From positions 1 through 64,000 of the forward strand of contig CAYTMU010000006.1 of assembly GCA_964438975.1 (NCBI GenBank): a DNA stretch of 64,000 nt. Reading direction: 5' to 3'. The notes beneath the pieces are model-generated. The model was given only the letters and a program-made list of their open reading frames with translations. It did no database searches and had not been told where the DNA came from. This DNA comes from Chryseosolibacter sp964438975 (lineage in GTDB: Bacteria > Bacteroidota > Bacteroidia > Cytophagales > Cyclobacteriaceae). The position numbers and the translations under genes are program-made. Shown in pieces: positions 8,916 through 16,571 of the stretch; the first letter of the stretch is position 1; every line of letters starts with the position of its first letter.

Positions 8916-9689
8916 ATGGGAAAAATCATTGCGATTGCAAATCAAAAGGGGGGTGTAGGGAAAACGACATCGGCCATCAACCTTGCCGCGAGTCTCGCTG
9001 TTCTGGAAAGAAAGACGTTGCTGGTAGACGCTGACCCACAAGCCAACTCTACATCCGGCCTTGGATTGAATCCGAAAGATATTCAAAAGAGCATCTACGA
9101 GTGTATGGTTGACGGTGTCGACCCAGCCGATGCGATCGTGCAAAACGAGTTGAAGTATCTCGACATACTGCCATCGCACATTGACCTGGTGGGAGCTGAG
9201 GTCGAGATGGTTAGCATTGAACAGCGCGAGGAAAAGATGCGCGATGCACTTGGGAAGATCAAGGATAAATACGATTACATAATCATCGATTGTTCCCCCT
9301 CGCTTGGCCTCATCACCATCAATGCCCTCACGGCCGCGGATTCGGTGATCATCCCGGTTCAATGTGAATACTTCGCGTTAGAAGGCCTGGGAAAGCTGCT
9401 GAATACCATCAAGATCATTCAGACACGCCTGAATCCCAGACTTGAAATAGAAGGCATCCTGTTGACGTTGTATGATTCACGGACAAGCCTGGGCAACCAG
9501 GTTGTGGAAGAAGTACGGACCCATTTTCAGAAGATGACGTTCAAAACGATCATACCGCGTAATGTGAAGTTGAGCGAGTCGCCAAGTTTTGGATTACCCG
9601 CTATCGTCCACGATGCTGAAAGCAAGGGGGCAATTGCCTACCTCAACCTTGCCCATGAAATCCTTGACAAAAACGGCGTATCGAAATGA
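8916..9689 (+). CDS. parA: Chromosome-partitioning ATPase ParA (Soj family)
   Basis: 257 aa. It is a Walker-type ATPase that binds DNA non-specifically and, with ParB bound at parS, segregates the newly copied origin. The deviant Walker A KGGVGKTT is at residues 11-18, the Walker A' region reads VDADPQANSTSGLG, and Walker B is YIIIDCSPSLGL. The start is placed at 8916 because MGKIIAIANQKGG is the standard N-terminus; the 46-codon extension back to 8778 would cross the promoter box and hairpin. Length is normal for chromosomal Soj. parB follows with a 4-bp overlap. Confidence 0.97.
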   Translation: MGKIIAIANQKGGVGKTTSAINLAASLAVLERKTLLVDADPQANSTSGLGLNPKDIQKSIYECMVDGVDPADAIVQNELKYLDILPSHIDLVGAEVEMVSIEQREEKMRDALGKIKDKYDYIIIDCSPSLGLITINALTAADSVIIPVQCEYFALEGLGKLLNTIKIIQTRLNPRLEIEGILLTLYDSRTSLGNQVVEEVRTHFQKMTFKTIIPRNVKLSESPSFGLPAIVHDAESKGAIAYLNLAHEILDKNGVSK

Positions 9690-10603
9690 GTAAGAAAAAA
9701 GCATTAGGCAGAGGGCTGAGCGCATTGTTAAGCGATAACCGCCCGGATGACAAATTGGAAGTAGATATCCAGCCACCCGCAATCAGCGGTAAAACCCCGC
9801 CGACGGGCGCGATTGCCGAGATACCGGTGGAACAGATCGAAGTCAACCCCTTCCAGCCGCGCACGCACTTCGACGAAGCTGCATTGCAGGAGTTGGCTGA
9901 ATCGATCAAAGTACACGGCATCATTCAACCTATCACGGTCAGACGCCTCGCGGGCAACCAGTACCAGTTGATCTCGGGGGAGCGTCGCTTCCAGGCCTCG
10001 CAGCTGGCGGGACTCAAAACAATTCCCGCTTATATCCGCTCTGCTGACGATCAGCAAATGCTGGAGATGGCGCTGATCGAGAACATTCAGCGTGAAAACC
10101 TGAATGCTATCGAGATCGCGCTGAGCTATCAGCGACTGATCTCAGAATGCAACCTGAAACAGGAGGAACTCGGAGAACGTGTCGGGAAGAACCGGGCAAC
10201 CGTAACAAACTATCTGCGACTGCTTCGACTTCCACCCGATATCCAGATCGCAGTTCGCGACAACCGGTTGTCGATGGGCCATGCACGCGCAATCATCAAC
10301 GTCGACAGCCCGGAGAAGCAACTCTACATCTTCAAGAAAACGCTCGATGAAGACTTATCCGTTCGCAAGGTCGAGGAACTCGTTCGGGAAATGTCTCATC
10401 GCAAGACCGAGAAGACAGATAGTCAGGAAGCATCTTCTGCGCCCGCCAACCGGGAAATTTCCCAGCTGCAATCGCGACTATCCTCGCATTTTGGCACTCG
10501 GGTTGTTGTAAAAAGTGACGGTTCGAGAGGAGAAATCAAAGTCCCTTTCTTTTCCGTAGAAGACCTCAACAGGATACTGGATATCCTGAAATTGTCTTCC
10601 TGA
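9686..10603 (+). CDS. parB: Chromosome-partitioning protein ParB (Spo0J family)
   Basis: 305 aa. It starts on the ATGA overlap with parA. The N-terminus SKKKALGRGLSALL carries the ParA-stimulating basic motif. The CTPase/ParB core includes EVNPFQPRTHFDEAALQEL and ISGERRFQASQLAG (the GERR box), ALIENIQRENLNAIE, then the HTH region LGERVGKNRATVTNYLRLL. The C-terminal ~55 residues form the dimerisation domain. ParB binds parS near the origin, slides as a CTP-dependent clamp and recruits ParA and SMC. I find no perfect parS in the window. Confidence 0.97.
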   Translation: MSKKKALGRGLSALLSDNRPDDKLEVDIQPPAISGKTPPTGAIAEIPVEQIEVNPFQPRTHFDEAALQELAESIKVHGIIQPITVRRLAGNQYQLISGERRFQASQLAGLKTIPAYIRSADDQQMLEMALIENIQRENLNAIEIALSYQRLISECNLKQEELGERVGKNRATVTNYLRLLRLPPDIQIAVRDNRLSMGHARAIINVDSPEKQLYIFKKTLDEDLSVRKVEELVREMSHRKTEKTDSQEASSAPANREISQLQSRLSSHFGTRVVVKSDGSRGEIKVPFFSVEDLNRILDILKLSS

Positions 10604-10628
10604 CGATAACCGCCACCTTTCGCGCTCC

Positions 10629-11315
10629 ATGATGACCGGCACCCATTCGCATCAGACAGCACCCGGCAGAGCACATCGCACACTGCGGTGTTTTGCCGCG
10701 ATGCTGGCGATCGCCGCGGCAGTGATGGTACCCCTCTCCGGCCTGGCGCAGGATACAACGAGCGTGCAGGCCGATACGGTCATTGCAGAACCGATAACAC
10801 CGCCTATCACTGGCAGGGATACTGTGCTCATTGAGTCATACGCCAAGCACTATGACCCGGCAAAGGCGATCCTGTATGCTGCAGTTCTTCCAGGCCTCGG
10901 ACAGGTCTATAACAAGAAATACTGGAAACTTCCACTCGTATACGGAGGGTTCTATGCGATCGGATATGGGCTCGATTTCTACAATGACCTGCACGAGGAA
11001 TATCGCGGATATCTCTTTCAGAACCTCGAGGAACGAATCGGGGAAAACTCCACCAACCCGAATCTTCCGCACAAAATGCGAAACATAACGACGGCTACGC
11101 TGCGCAATCAGGTGGACCGGCTCCGGCGTGAACGCGACTTCATGATCATTCTCATGGGCGGAATGTACATCCTTCAAATGATCGACGCACATGTCGACGC
11201 ACATCTCAAAGAGTTTGATCTCAACCCCCGACTGCAAGTGAGTCTGGAGCCTTCAATCGACGCGAACCATATGGCGGGAAGGACGATGGGGCTGGCCGTA
11301 GTAGTGAGGTTCTAG
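10629..11315 (+). CDS. DUF5683 domain protein, putative membrane protein
   Basis: 228 aa, function unknown. An N-terminal hydrophobic segment (about residues 22-42, ending SGLAQ) looks like a signal peptide. The DUF5683 core (about 75-225) begins HYDPAKAILYAAVLPGLGQVYNKKYWKLPL and contains two hydrophobic helices, the second at FMIILMGGMYILQMIDAHVDAHL. In Bacteroidota this family sits conservatively between parB and dapB/lepB, as here. That suggests an envelope or division-linked role without proving one. Two adjacent ATG codons (10629, 10632) are both possible starts. Confidence 0.85.
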   Translation: MMTGTHSHQTAPGRAHRTLRCFAAMLAIAAAVMVPLSGLAQDTTSVQADTVIAEPITPPITGRDTVLIESYAKHYDPAKAILYAAVLPGLGQVYNKKYWKLPLVYGGFYAIGYGLDFYNDLHEEYRGYLFQNLEERIGENSTNPNLPHKMRNITTATLRNQVDRLRRERDFMIILMGGMYILQMIDAHVDAHLKEFDLNPRLQVSLEPSIDANHMAGRTMGLAVVVRF

Positions 11316-11364
11316 TGGTGAGTGGTGAGTGGTGAGTGGTGAGTGAGTGAGTGAGTGAGTGAGT
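11316..11364 (+). repeat. GTGAGT-type tandem repeat downstream of the DUF5683 gene
   Basis: Immediately after the stop codon come four copies of a 7-mer (GTGAGTG phase) passing into about six copies of a 4-mer (GTGA phase). The array is pure and on one strand. A 14-base stretch of it (GGTGAGTGGTGAGT, first at 11317-11330) is exactly complementary to 11497-11510. The 228-bp gap 11316-11543 holds only this array, its partner and a weak -7-like TACCTTGT about 25 nt before dapB. Confidence 0.85.
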
Positions 11365-11496
11365 TCGTGCGGCTTAAAGGGTATCTAATTGTTCGTGAGG
11401 CGTGAGTGCGCTGTTAATGCAACGGGGTGTTGTTGAACTAATTGTGCCGGTGAATATCTGTGCGGCTCTTCGGAGAGACGCACACCCTTACTCACG

Positions 11497-11510
11497 ACTC
11501 ACCACTCACC
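11497..11510 (-). repeat. Inverted partner of the GTGAGT repeat, upstream of dapB
   Basis: ACTCACCACTCACC is the perfect reverse complement of GGTGAGTGGTGAGT in the array at 11316-11364 and is followed by seven A. A read-through RNA could fold the two into a 14-bp stem 34 nt before the dapB start. Confidence 0.8.
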
Positions 11511-11543
11511 AAAAAAACGTACCTTGTCGGCAAATTCTCAAAC

Positions 11544-12251
11544 ATGAACATACTACTGATCGGATATGGCAAGATGGGCAAGACCATCGAGCGTATTGCG
11601 ACACAACGCGGACACCGAATAGCAGGACGCATCGATATCGACAACCCGCAGGATCTCGATACCGCGGTAGCGGATGTCGCTATCGAATTCTCCCATCCCG
11701 ACGCGGCTTATCAAAATGTCAGGAAATGCCTCGAGCGTGGTATCCCGGTCGTCTGTGGAACAACGGGCTGGCTGGGCCAGAAGGAGGAAATCGAAAAACT
11801 CACACGTGACAAGGATGCGACATTTTTCTATGCGTCTAACTACAGCTTGGGTGTCAACCTGTTCTTTAAGCTCAATGAGCGGCTGGCAGCGATGATGAAT
11901 CAGTTCTCAGCATATGATGTAACAATCGACGAAGTGCATCACATTGAGAAGAAAGACGCGCCGAGTGGCACGGCGATTACGCTCGCGGAAGGTGTCGTTC
12001 ATCATCTCGAGCGCAAGAAAAAATGGGTGAAGGCAGGCGAAGGCAATGGCGATGATCTGGCGATAGCGTCGTTCCGCAAAGACGATGTCCCGGGAACGCA
12101 TGTCGTTCGATACACCTCGGCAATCGATGATATCGAGATCAAACATACGGCTCACACGCGGGAAGGATTCGCGCTCGGGGCCGTGCTGGTAGCGGAGTGG
12201 CTTCCCGGTAAGAAGGGAATCCTGAATATGGAGGATTTCCTGGATTTTTGA
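11544..12251 (+). CDS. dapB: 4-hydroxy-tetrahydrodipicolinate reductase
   Basis: 235 aa. It reduces the DapA product with NAD(P)H in lysine/diaminopimelate synthesis (cytosol). The N-terminal Rossmann motif is LLIGYGKMGKTIE. VCGTTGWLG, ASNYSLGVNLFF and the catalytic-domain motif VTIDEVHHIEKKDAPSGTA (the E-x2-H-x3-K-x-DAPSGTA signature) are all present. The start at 11544 gives the canonical N-terminus MNILLIGYGKMG; the 28-codon extension upstream is repeat-derived sequence. Length is slightly short of the E. coli enzyme but normal for Bacteroidota. Confidence 0.96.
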   Translation: MNILLIGYGKMGKTIERIATQRGHRIAGRIDIDNPQDLDTAVADVAIEFSHPDAAYQNVRKCLERGIPVVCGTTGWLGQKEEIEKLTRDKDATFFYASNYSLGVNLFFKLNERLAAMMNQFSAYDVTIDEVHHIEKKDAPSGTAITLAEGVVHHLERKKKWVKAGEGNGDDLAIASFRKDDVPGTHVVRYTSAIDDIEIKHTAHTREGFALGAVLVAEWLPGKKGILNMEDFLDF

Positions 12252-12265
12252 CCGACTCGGGCGAC

Positions 12266-12300
12266 AAACCCTTCAAAATCCACACAGATTAAGGGTTTTG
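12266..12300 (+). terminator. Hairpin after dapB, with an alternative overlapping fold
   Basis: AAACCCTT (12266-12273) pairs with AAGGGTTT (12291-12298) and ends in TTTTG. The same right arm can instead form GGGTT-TTG-AACCC (12293-12305), so two mutually exclusive hairpins exist between dapB and lepB. Probable terminator; a switching role is speculative. Confidence 0.4.
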
Positions 12301-12415
12301 AACCCGTTGCCGTTTACTCCGTTGATATACACGGATTATGGCGTCAGGACGCTTCTACCGATTACCGGTAATTTTCCTTTTATTTGCAAGCTTTGATACC
12401 TACGCAAACACGTTT

Positions 12416-13573
12416 ATGAACTGGAAGTTTTGGAGAAAATCCCCAAGTGATAAGACAACGGAAGTAAAGCCGAAATCGAAATTGAGGGAATGGGGAGATG
12501 CGGTTTTATTCGCCGTCATTGCAGCGACACTCATCCGGTGGCTCGTGATGGAAGCATATACAATTCCAACACCCTCGATGGAAAAGTCCCTGCTCGTTGG
12601 CGACTTCCTGTTTGTCAGCAAATTTCACTACGGCAGCAGAACGACGACAACGCCTTTGCAGATCCCGTTGACGCATCAGAAGATCTGGTTCACGGATATT
12701 CCATCGTATTCCACCTTGATCCAACTGCCGCAGTACAGGTTGCCCGGTATCAGCAAAGTAAAGCGCAATGATGTGGTCGTTTTCAACGTTCCTCCGATAA
12801 GTCTGAACGAGAACAAGTCGTATCCGGTCGACCTCAAGACCAATTATATCAAGCGATGCGTAGCGATCCCCGGCGATACGTTGAAGATCATCGATCGCCA
12901 GGTGTACATCAACAGCGTAGCGTCTGAAAACCCTCCACTGATGCAATTCAGCTACATCGTGACAGCAAACAACGATATCAACGAGCGGATATTAAAACGC
13001 TACAAGATCTATGATGAGCAGGTGATTGGCCGCACAGCCAATTCGGTGATATATCAAATGTTTATCACGGAGGAGATCGCAAACGAGTTCAGGCAACTCA
13101 ACTTCATCCAGGATGTGAAGATCGGAACCTTCAACAACCAATACCCGGTCGGCCCCAGAACTGAGCAAATGGTCGAGGATACGATTTTCCCCGATGCAAA
13201 AATGTTCCCCTGGAACGGTGACTTCTACGGCCCTGTTGTCATACCAGCAGAGGGTATGACGATCACGTTGGACGAGAAGATGGTCGCAATGTACGGCAGC
13301 ACGATCGCGGATTACGACTTCAACGAAAACGTCGAGATCAGAGAGGGCAAGTTGTACATCGACGGACAGCACATCACGGAGTACACGTTCAAGCAGAACT
13401 ACTATTTCATGATGGGTGACAATCGCCACAACTCACTGGATTCCCGGTATTGGGGCTTTGTTCCTGCAGATCACATTGTAGGTAAGGCGTTTTTTATCTG
13501 GCTTTCCATCGACCGCGAAGCGGATTTCCTCGATAAGATCAGATGGAGCCGTTTCTTTCAATTGATCCGATAA
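12416..13573 (+). CDS. lepB: Signal peptidase I (leader peptidase)
   Basis: 385 aa from the chosen ATG. It is an inner-membrane serine protease that removes Sec signal peptides. One N-terminal membrane helix (about 28-45) leads to box B with the catalytic serine in PTPSMEKSLLVGD (Ser54) and to box D with the catalytic lysine in YIKRCVAIPGD (Lys146). Box E is MMGDNRHNSLDSRYWGFV. A long insertion (about residues 170-300) separates boxes D and E; enlarged LepB of this kind is common in Bacteroidota. The start at 12416 places the anchor helix normally; the extension to 12338 would add a second hydrophobic stretch and is less likely. Last gene of the parA-lepB cluster; ung converges 3 nt downstream. 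Confidence 0.95.
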   Translation: MNWKFWRKSPSDKTTEVKPKSKLREWGDAVLFAVIAATLIRWLVMEAYTIPTPSMEKSLLVGDFLFVSKFHYGSRTTTTPLQIPLTHQKIWFTDIPSYSTLIQLPQYRLPGISKVKRNDVVVFNVPPISLNENKSYPVDLKTNYIKRCVAIPGDTLKIIDRQVYINSVASENPPLMQFSYIVTANNDINERILKRYKIYDEQVIGRTANSVIYQMFITEEIANEFRQLNFIQDVKIGTFNNQYPVGPRTEQMVEDTIFPDAKMFPWNGDFYGPVVIPAEGMTITLDEKMVAMYGSTIADYDFNENVEIREGKLYIDGQHITEYTFKQNYYFMMGDNRHNSLDSRYWGFVPADHIVGKAFFIWLSIDREADFLDKIRWSRFFQLIR

Positions 13574-13576
13574 AGG

Positions 13577-14239
13577 TCACCAATCGATCTCTTCCTTACC
13601 TTGACCACGCAGGAAGGCATTTGCTTTGCTGAAATGCTTGCAGCCAAAGAACCCCCTATCCGCAGAAAACGGCGAAGGGTGCGCCGACATCAGGACGAGG
13701 TGTTTGTTTTGATTTATCACCATTCCTTTCTTTTGCGCATAAGCACCCCATAGCAGGAATACCACACCCTCCATTTCATTCGAGATCTTCCGGATAACCG
13801 CGTCGGTGAACGTCTCCCACCCGCGGTTCTGATGCGAGCCAGGTGTATTCGCCCGCACAGTCAGCGTTGCATTGAGCAGCAATACTCCCTGACGAGCCCA
13901 TCGGTCAAGGTTACCCGAGACGGGGATCGGCTTTCCGAGGTCAGCGCGGATCTCCTTGAAAATATTCAGCAGCGACGGCGGCAACCGCACTCCATCATTT
14001 ACTGAAAAACAAAGACCATTCGCTTGCCCGGGACCGTGATACGGATCCTGACCGATTATGACCACCTTGACATCTGAGAAATCACAGCAGTCAAAAGCCT
14101 TGAAAATATCCGCTCCACGAGGATAAATGGTCTGGGTATTGTACTCACCCCTGACGAAAGACGCCAGTTCTTTGAAATAGGGTTGTTCAAATTCGTCTGA
14201 CAGCAGTGTCTTCCAGCTAGAAGCAATTCGTACATCCAT
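13577..14239 (-). CDS. ung: Uracil-DNA glycosylase, family 1
   Basis: 220 aa. It removes uracil from DNA in base-excision repair. The catalytic water-activating motif VIIGQDPYHGPGQANGLCFSV carries the essential Asp, and the DNA-intercalation motif is HPSPFSADRGFFGCKHFSKAN. The sequence is complete at normal length. A near-consensus -7 box (TAACTTCG on the minus strand, 14244-14251) sits 4 nt before the ATG, so the mRNA may be leaderless. The gene stands alone between converging lepB and diverging apaG. Confidence 0.97.
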   Translation of the reverse strand: MDVRIASSWKTLLSDEFEQPYFKELASFVRGEYNTQTIYPRGADIFKAFDCCDFSDVKVVIIGQDPYHGPGQANGLCFSVNDGVRLPPSLLNIFKEIRADLGKPIPVSGNLDRWARQGVLLLNATLTVRANTPGSHQNRGWETFTDAVIRKISNEMEGVVFLLWGAYAQKKGMVINQNKHLVLMSAHPSPFSADRGFFGCKHFSKANAFLRGQGKEEIDW

Positions 14240-14351
14240 GGGGCGAAGTTAACCCAATGGACCCGATCCATCGCTGCATCAGGTGGCTGGAACCAAATTT
14301 TTCACGAAAGACTGATTGCCAGTGGGTTGAAAGAAGTTTGCACGAAAGGGG

Positions 14352-14379
14352 TTGGAATTGTAAAAAATTGATATTTTTG
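14352..14379 (+). promoter_or_regulatory. apaG promoter, box directly against the start codon
   Basis: TATTTTTG (14372-14379) matches TAnnTTTG and ends 5 nt before the apaG ATG. TTG at 14352-14354 may be the -33 element, with a 17-nt spacer, a little short of the usual 19-21. The expected transcription start falls on or next to the ATG. Confidence 0.5.
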
Positions 14380-14384
14380 GACGT

Positions 14385-14771
14385 ATGGTAACGGAAATAA
14401 CACAGGGAATAAAAGTGACAGTGGAATCAGAGTACCAGCCCGCGTACTCGAGTCCGACTCAGTTCCACTATGTATTCACCTACCGCATCACCATCGAAAA
14501 CAAGAGTGAGAATACCATTCAACTCATGCGGCGACACTGGCATATTTACGATGCCGGCTTTACCATGCGCGAAGTAGAAGGCGAAGGTGTCGTCGGACAG
14601 CAACCAGTCATTGAACCCGGACAAACTCATCAATACGTTTCCGGGTGCAACCTGAAATCGGGAATCGGCAAAATGTCGGGTTCGTACCTGATGGAACGAG
14701 TAGTCGACGGTACGACAATGCAGGTTAACATTCCGGAATTCACGATGATTGTGCCGCTCCGGCTGAATTGA
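14385..14771 (+). CDS. apaG: ApaG domain protein (DUF525)
   Basis: 128 aa, the whole fibronectin-III-like ApaG fold. Typical elements are TQGIKVTVESEYQPAYS, FTYRITIENKSENTIQLMRRHWHI, the diphosphate-binding-type loop EGEGVVGQQPVIEPGQTHQY and MSGSYLMERV. Members are usually named Co2+/Mg2+ efflux protein ApaG from an enterobacterial phenotype, but the biochemical role is not settled. The stop overlaps the next gene's TTG start by 4 bp, so the two genes are coupled. Confidence 0.93.
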   Translation: MVTEITQGIKVTVESEYQPAYSSPTQFHYVFTYRITIENKSENTIQLMRRHWHIYDAGFTMREVEGEGVVGQQPVIEPGQTHQYVSGCNLKSGIGKMSGSYLMERVVDGTTMQVNIPEFTMIVPLRLN

Positions 14772-15547
14772 TCCGTGTGTATCTCTTCCGGATACGGTCC
14801 TTTATTTACTACTGGTTGAATGCCGTAGATGAGCATTCCCTTCACTCGCCATTTCTTTTCGATCTCTACACATCGGTCATCAAGTCCACTGCGCCTCCCG
14901 CTCGATACGCTCCCATTGAGAAACTGCGGGCAAAACTCCTTCGCGACCGCCGTGTGATAACCGTCAGGGACTTCGGCAGCGGCGCCAGCAGGAAGACCGA
15001 CCGAACGATTGCCAACATAGCCCGCTCAAGCCTCAGTACTCCGAAATTCTCCGGCATCTATGATCGCCTGGTTGCACACATCGGCGCCCGCACGATTGTG
15101 GAATTGGGTACGTCTTTCGGAATAAACACGCTCTACCTCGCCAACAATCGCGACGCTGCAATAACAACATTCGAAGGATCGCCGGCCGTGGCCGATATTG
15201 CGTCGCTGACATTCGAATTCGCCGGCGCGAACATAGAACTGATCATCGGGAACATCGACCAGACCTTGCCAGCATTCCTGCAACGCACGGGGAAAATCGA
15301 CCTCGCCTTCATCGACGCGAATCACCGCTATGATCCTACAATGAGTTACTTTGGGTGGCTGCTCCAAAAAGTCGGTGAACAAAGTGCTATCGTGATCGAT
15401 GATATCTATCACTCGCCGGAGATGGCCCGGGCCTGGCGCGCAATACGGTCTCACAGACTCGTCTACGCGTCCGTAGACCTCTATCGATGTGGAATTGTTT
15501 TCTTTGATCCGTCATTGAACAAACAACACGTTATCTTACAAGCGTAG
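14768..15547 (+). CDS. Class I SAM-dependent methyltransferase, O-methyltransferase-like
   Basis: 259 aa. The start is a TTG overlapping the apaG stop (TTGA); the family N-terminus YWLNAVDEHSLHSPFLFDLY follows directly, which supports it. The SAM-binding Rossmann motif I is TIVELGTSFGINTLYLA and motif II includes TFEGSPAVADIA. IDLAFIDANHRYDPTMSYF and AIVIDDIYHSPEM resemble the metal-binding acidic residues of catechol-type O-methyltransferases. The substrate cannot be inferred. It ends 63 nt before the next gene, which has its own promoter. Confidence 0.85.
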   Translation: MIRVYLFRIRSFIYYWLNAVDEHSLHSPFLFDLYTSVIKSTAPPARYAPIEKLRAKLLRDRRVITVRDFGSGASRKTDRTIANIARSSLSTPKFSGIYDRLVAHIGARTIVELGTSFGINTLYLANNRDAAITTFEGSPAVADIASLTFEFAGANIELIIGNIDQTLPAFLQRTGKIDLAFIDANHRYDPTMSYFGWLLQKVGEQSAIVIDDIYHSPEMARAWRAIRSHRLVYASVDLYRCGIVFFDPSLNKQHVILQA

Positions 15548-15550
15548 TCG

Positions 15551-15581
15551 TTGAAATACAGGGATTAATGCCCTATTTTTG
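15551..15581 (+). promoter_or_regulatory. Promoter of the coiled-coil protein gene
   Basis: TTG (15551-15553), a 20-nt spacer and TATTTTTG (15574-15581) form an excellent Bacteroidota -33/-7 pair. The box ends 29 nt before the ATG at 15611. Confidence 0.65.
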
Positions 15582-15610
15582 CGCCACCGAGAACCTGACC
15601 ATCACCATGT

Positions 15611-16540
15611 ATGACTGACACTCCGGAAAACCAAACCCCCGACCCTTCACCCAGAAAGAACAACCGGCTCCCGGTGATCATTGCCCTGATGGCGATCGTC
15701 ATCATCATTCAGGGTGTCAAGATCTACCTGGACACCAAAGAGAAGCAGGAAGTCAGGACGCAGCTGATCACTACCGAGGAGGAACTGGCGACGACCATGC
15801 AGAGACTTACGGAGATCAGCCAGGAACTCGACGAAAAGATCGCTCAGGTCTCCAAACTGGGCGGTGACGTAACCGACCTGGAACAGGCAAAGGGTGAGAT
15901 CGAAGAGGAATTACGCAGAACGAAGCGTGCTACCGGCAAAGAGATCAAGGCGCTGAAAGATCGTGTGGAAGGCTACGAACTCCTGCTCCGAAACAAAGAC
16001 GAGGAGATAGCGAAGCTGGAATCGGTGAACCAGGAACTACTGACGGAGAACCGATCGCTGAAAACGCGCCAGAACCGCCTCGGCGACTCGATCAATCGCC
16101 TGTCGCAATCCAAAGAGGAACTCGCCACAAAAGTCGCCATCGCCTCTCAACTGAAAGCTGAGAATATCCGGATCGTTTCGCTCAACGAACGCGGCCGCGA
16201 ACGCAACTCGCCATTCCGAACCAAGCAAATCGACCAGCTCAAGATCGAATTCAATCTTGCCGAGAACAGCGTTGCTCCGATTGAGGGTAAGAAGATCATG
16301 ATCCGGATCATCGATGAGAACGATCAGGTGTTATTCGACGTCTCGCGAGGCTCGGGAACCTTCATCTTCAACGGCAAAGAGGAGTTCTACACCGCTGCAC
16401 AGGAAGTGCTTTTCGACAACACCCGACAGAAATTGATCTTCTTCTACGAAAAAGGGTCGGACTACGCTCCCGGTGCCTATGCGCTGGAGATCTACACGGA
16501 CGACTATAGAATGGGGCGTGGGGAGTTTGTGGTGCGTTAA
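15611..16540 (+). CDS. Membrane-anchored coiled-coil protein of unknown function
   Basis: 309 aa, not a family I can name. After a polar Pro/Asn-rich start, one transmembrane helix (about 22-43, VIIALMAIVIIIQGVKIYL) is followed by a long heptad-rich coiled coil (about 45-195, many Glu/Lys/Leu). A C-terminal domain of about 110 residues (from QLKIEFNLAENSVAPIEGKK) looks like a beta-sandwich. The single N-terminal anchor and low Cys content suggest the coiled coil lies in the periplasm, but topology is not certain. It has its own promoter and converges on the cytochrome/LRR gene. Confidence 0.75.
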   Translation: MTDTPENQTPDPSPRKNNRLPVIIALMAIVIIIQGVKIYLDTKEKQEVRTQLITTEEELATTMQRLTEISQELDEKIAQVSKLGGDVTDLEQAKGEIEEELRRTKRATGKEIKALKDRVEGYELLLRNKDEEIAKLESVNQELLTENRSLKTRQNRLGDSINRLSQSKEELATKVAIASQLKAENIRIVSLNERGRERNSPFRTKQIDQLKIEFNLAENSVAPIEGKKIMIRIIDENDQVLFDVSRGSGTFIFNGKEEFYTAAQEVLFDNTRQKLIFFYEKGSDYAPGAYALEIYTDDYRMGRGEFVVR

Positions 16541-16571
16541 CAAAACTCTGCGAACCCTCCGGGGAGCATGA

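Noticed and set aside
11316..11364. CRISPR array
   Set aside because: The repeat is a contiguous 7-mer/4-mer tandem with no spacers and no cas genes nearby.
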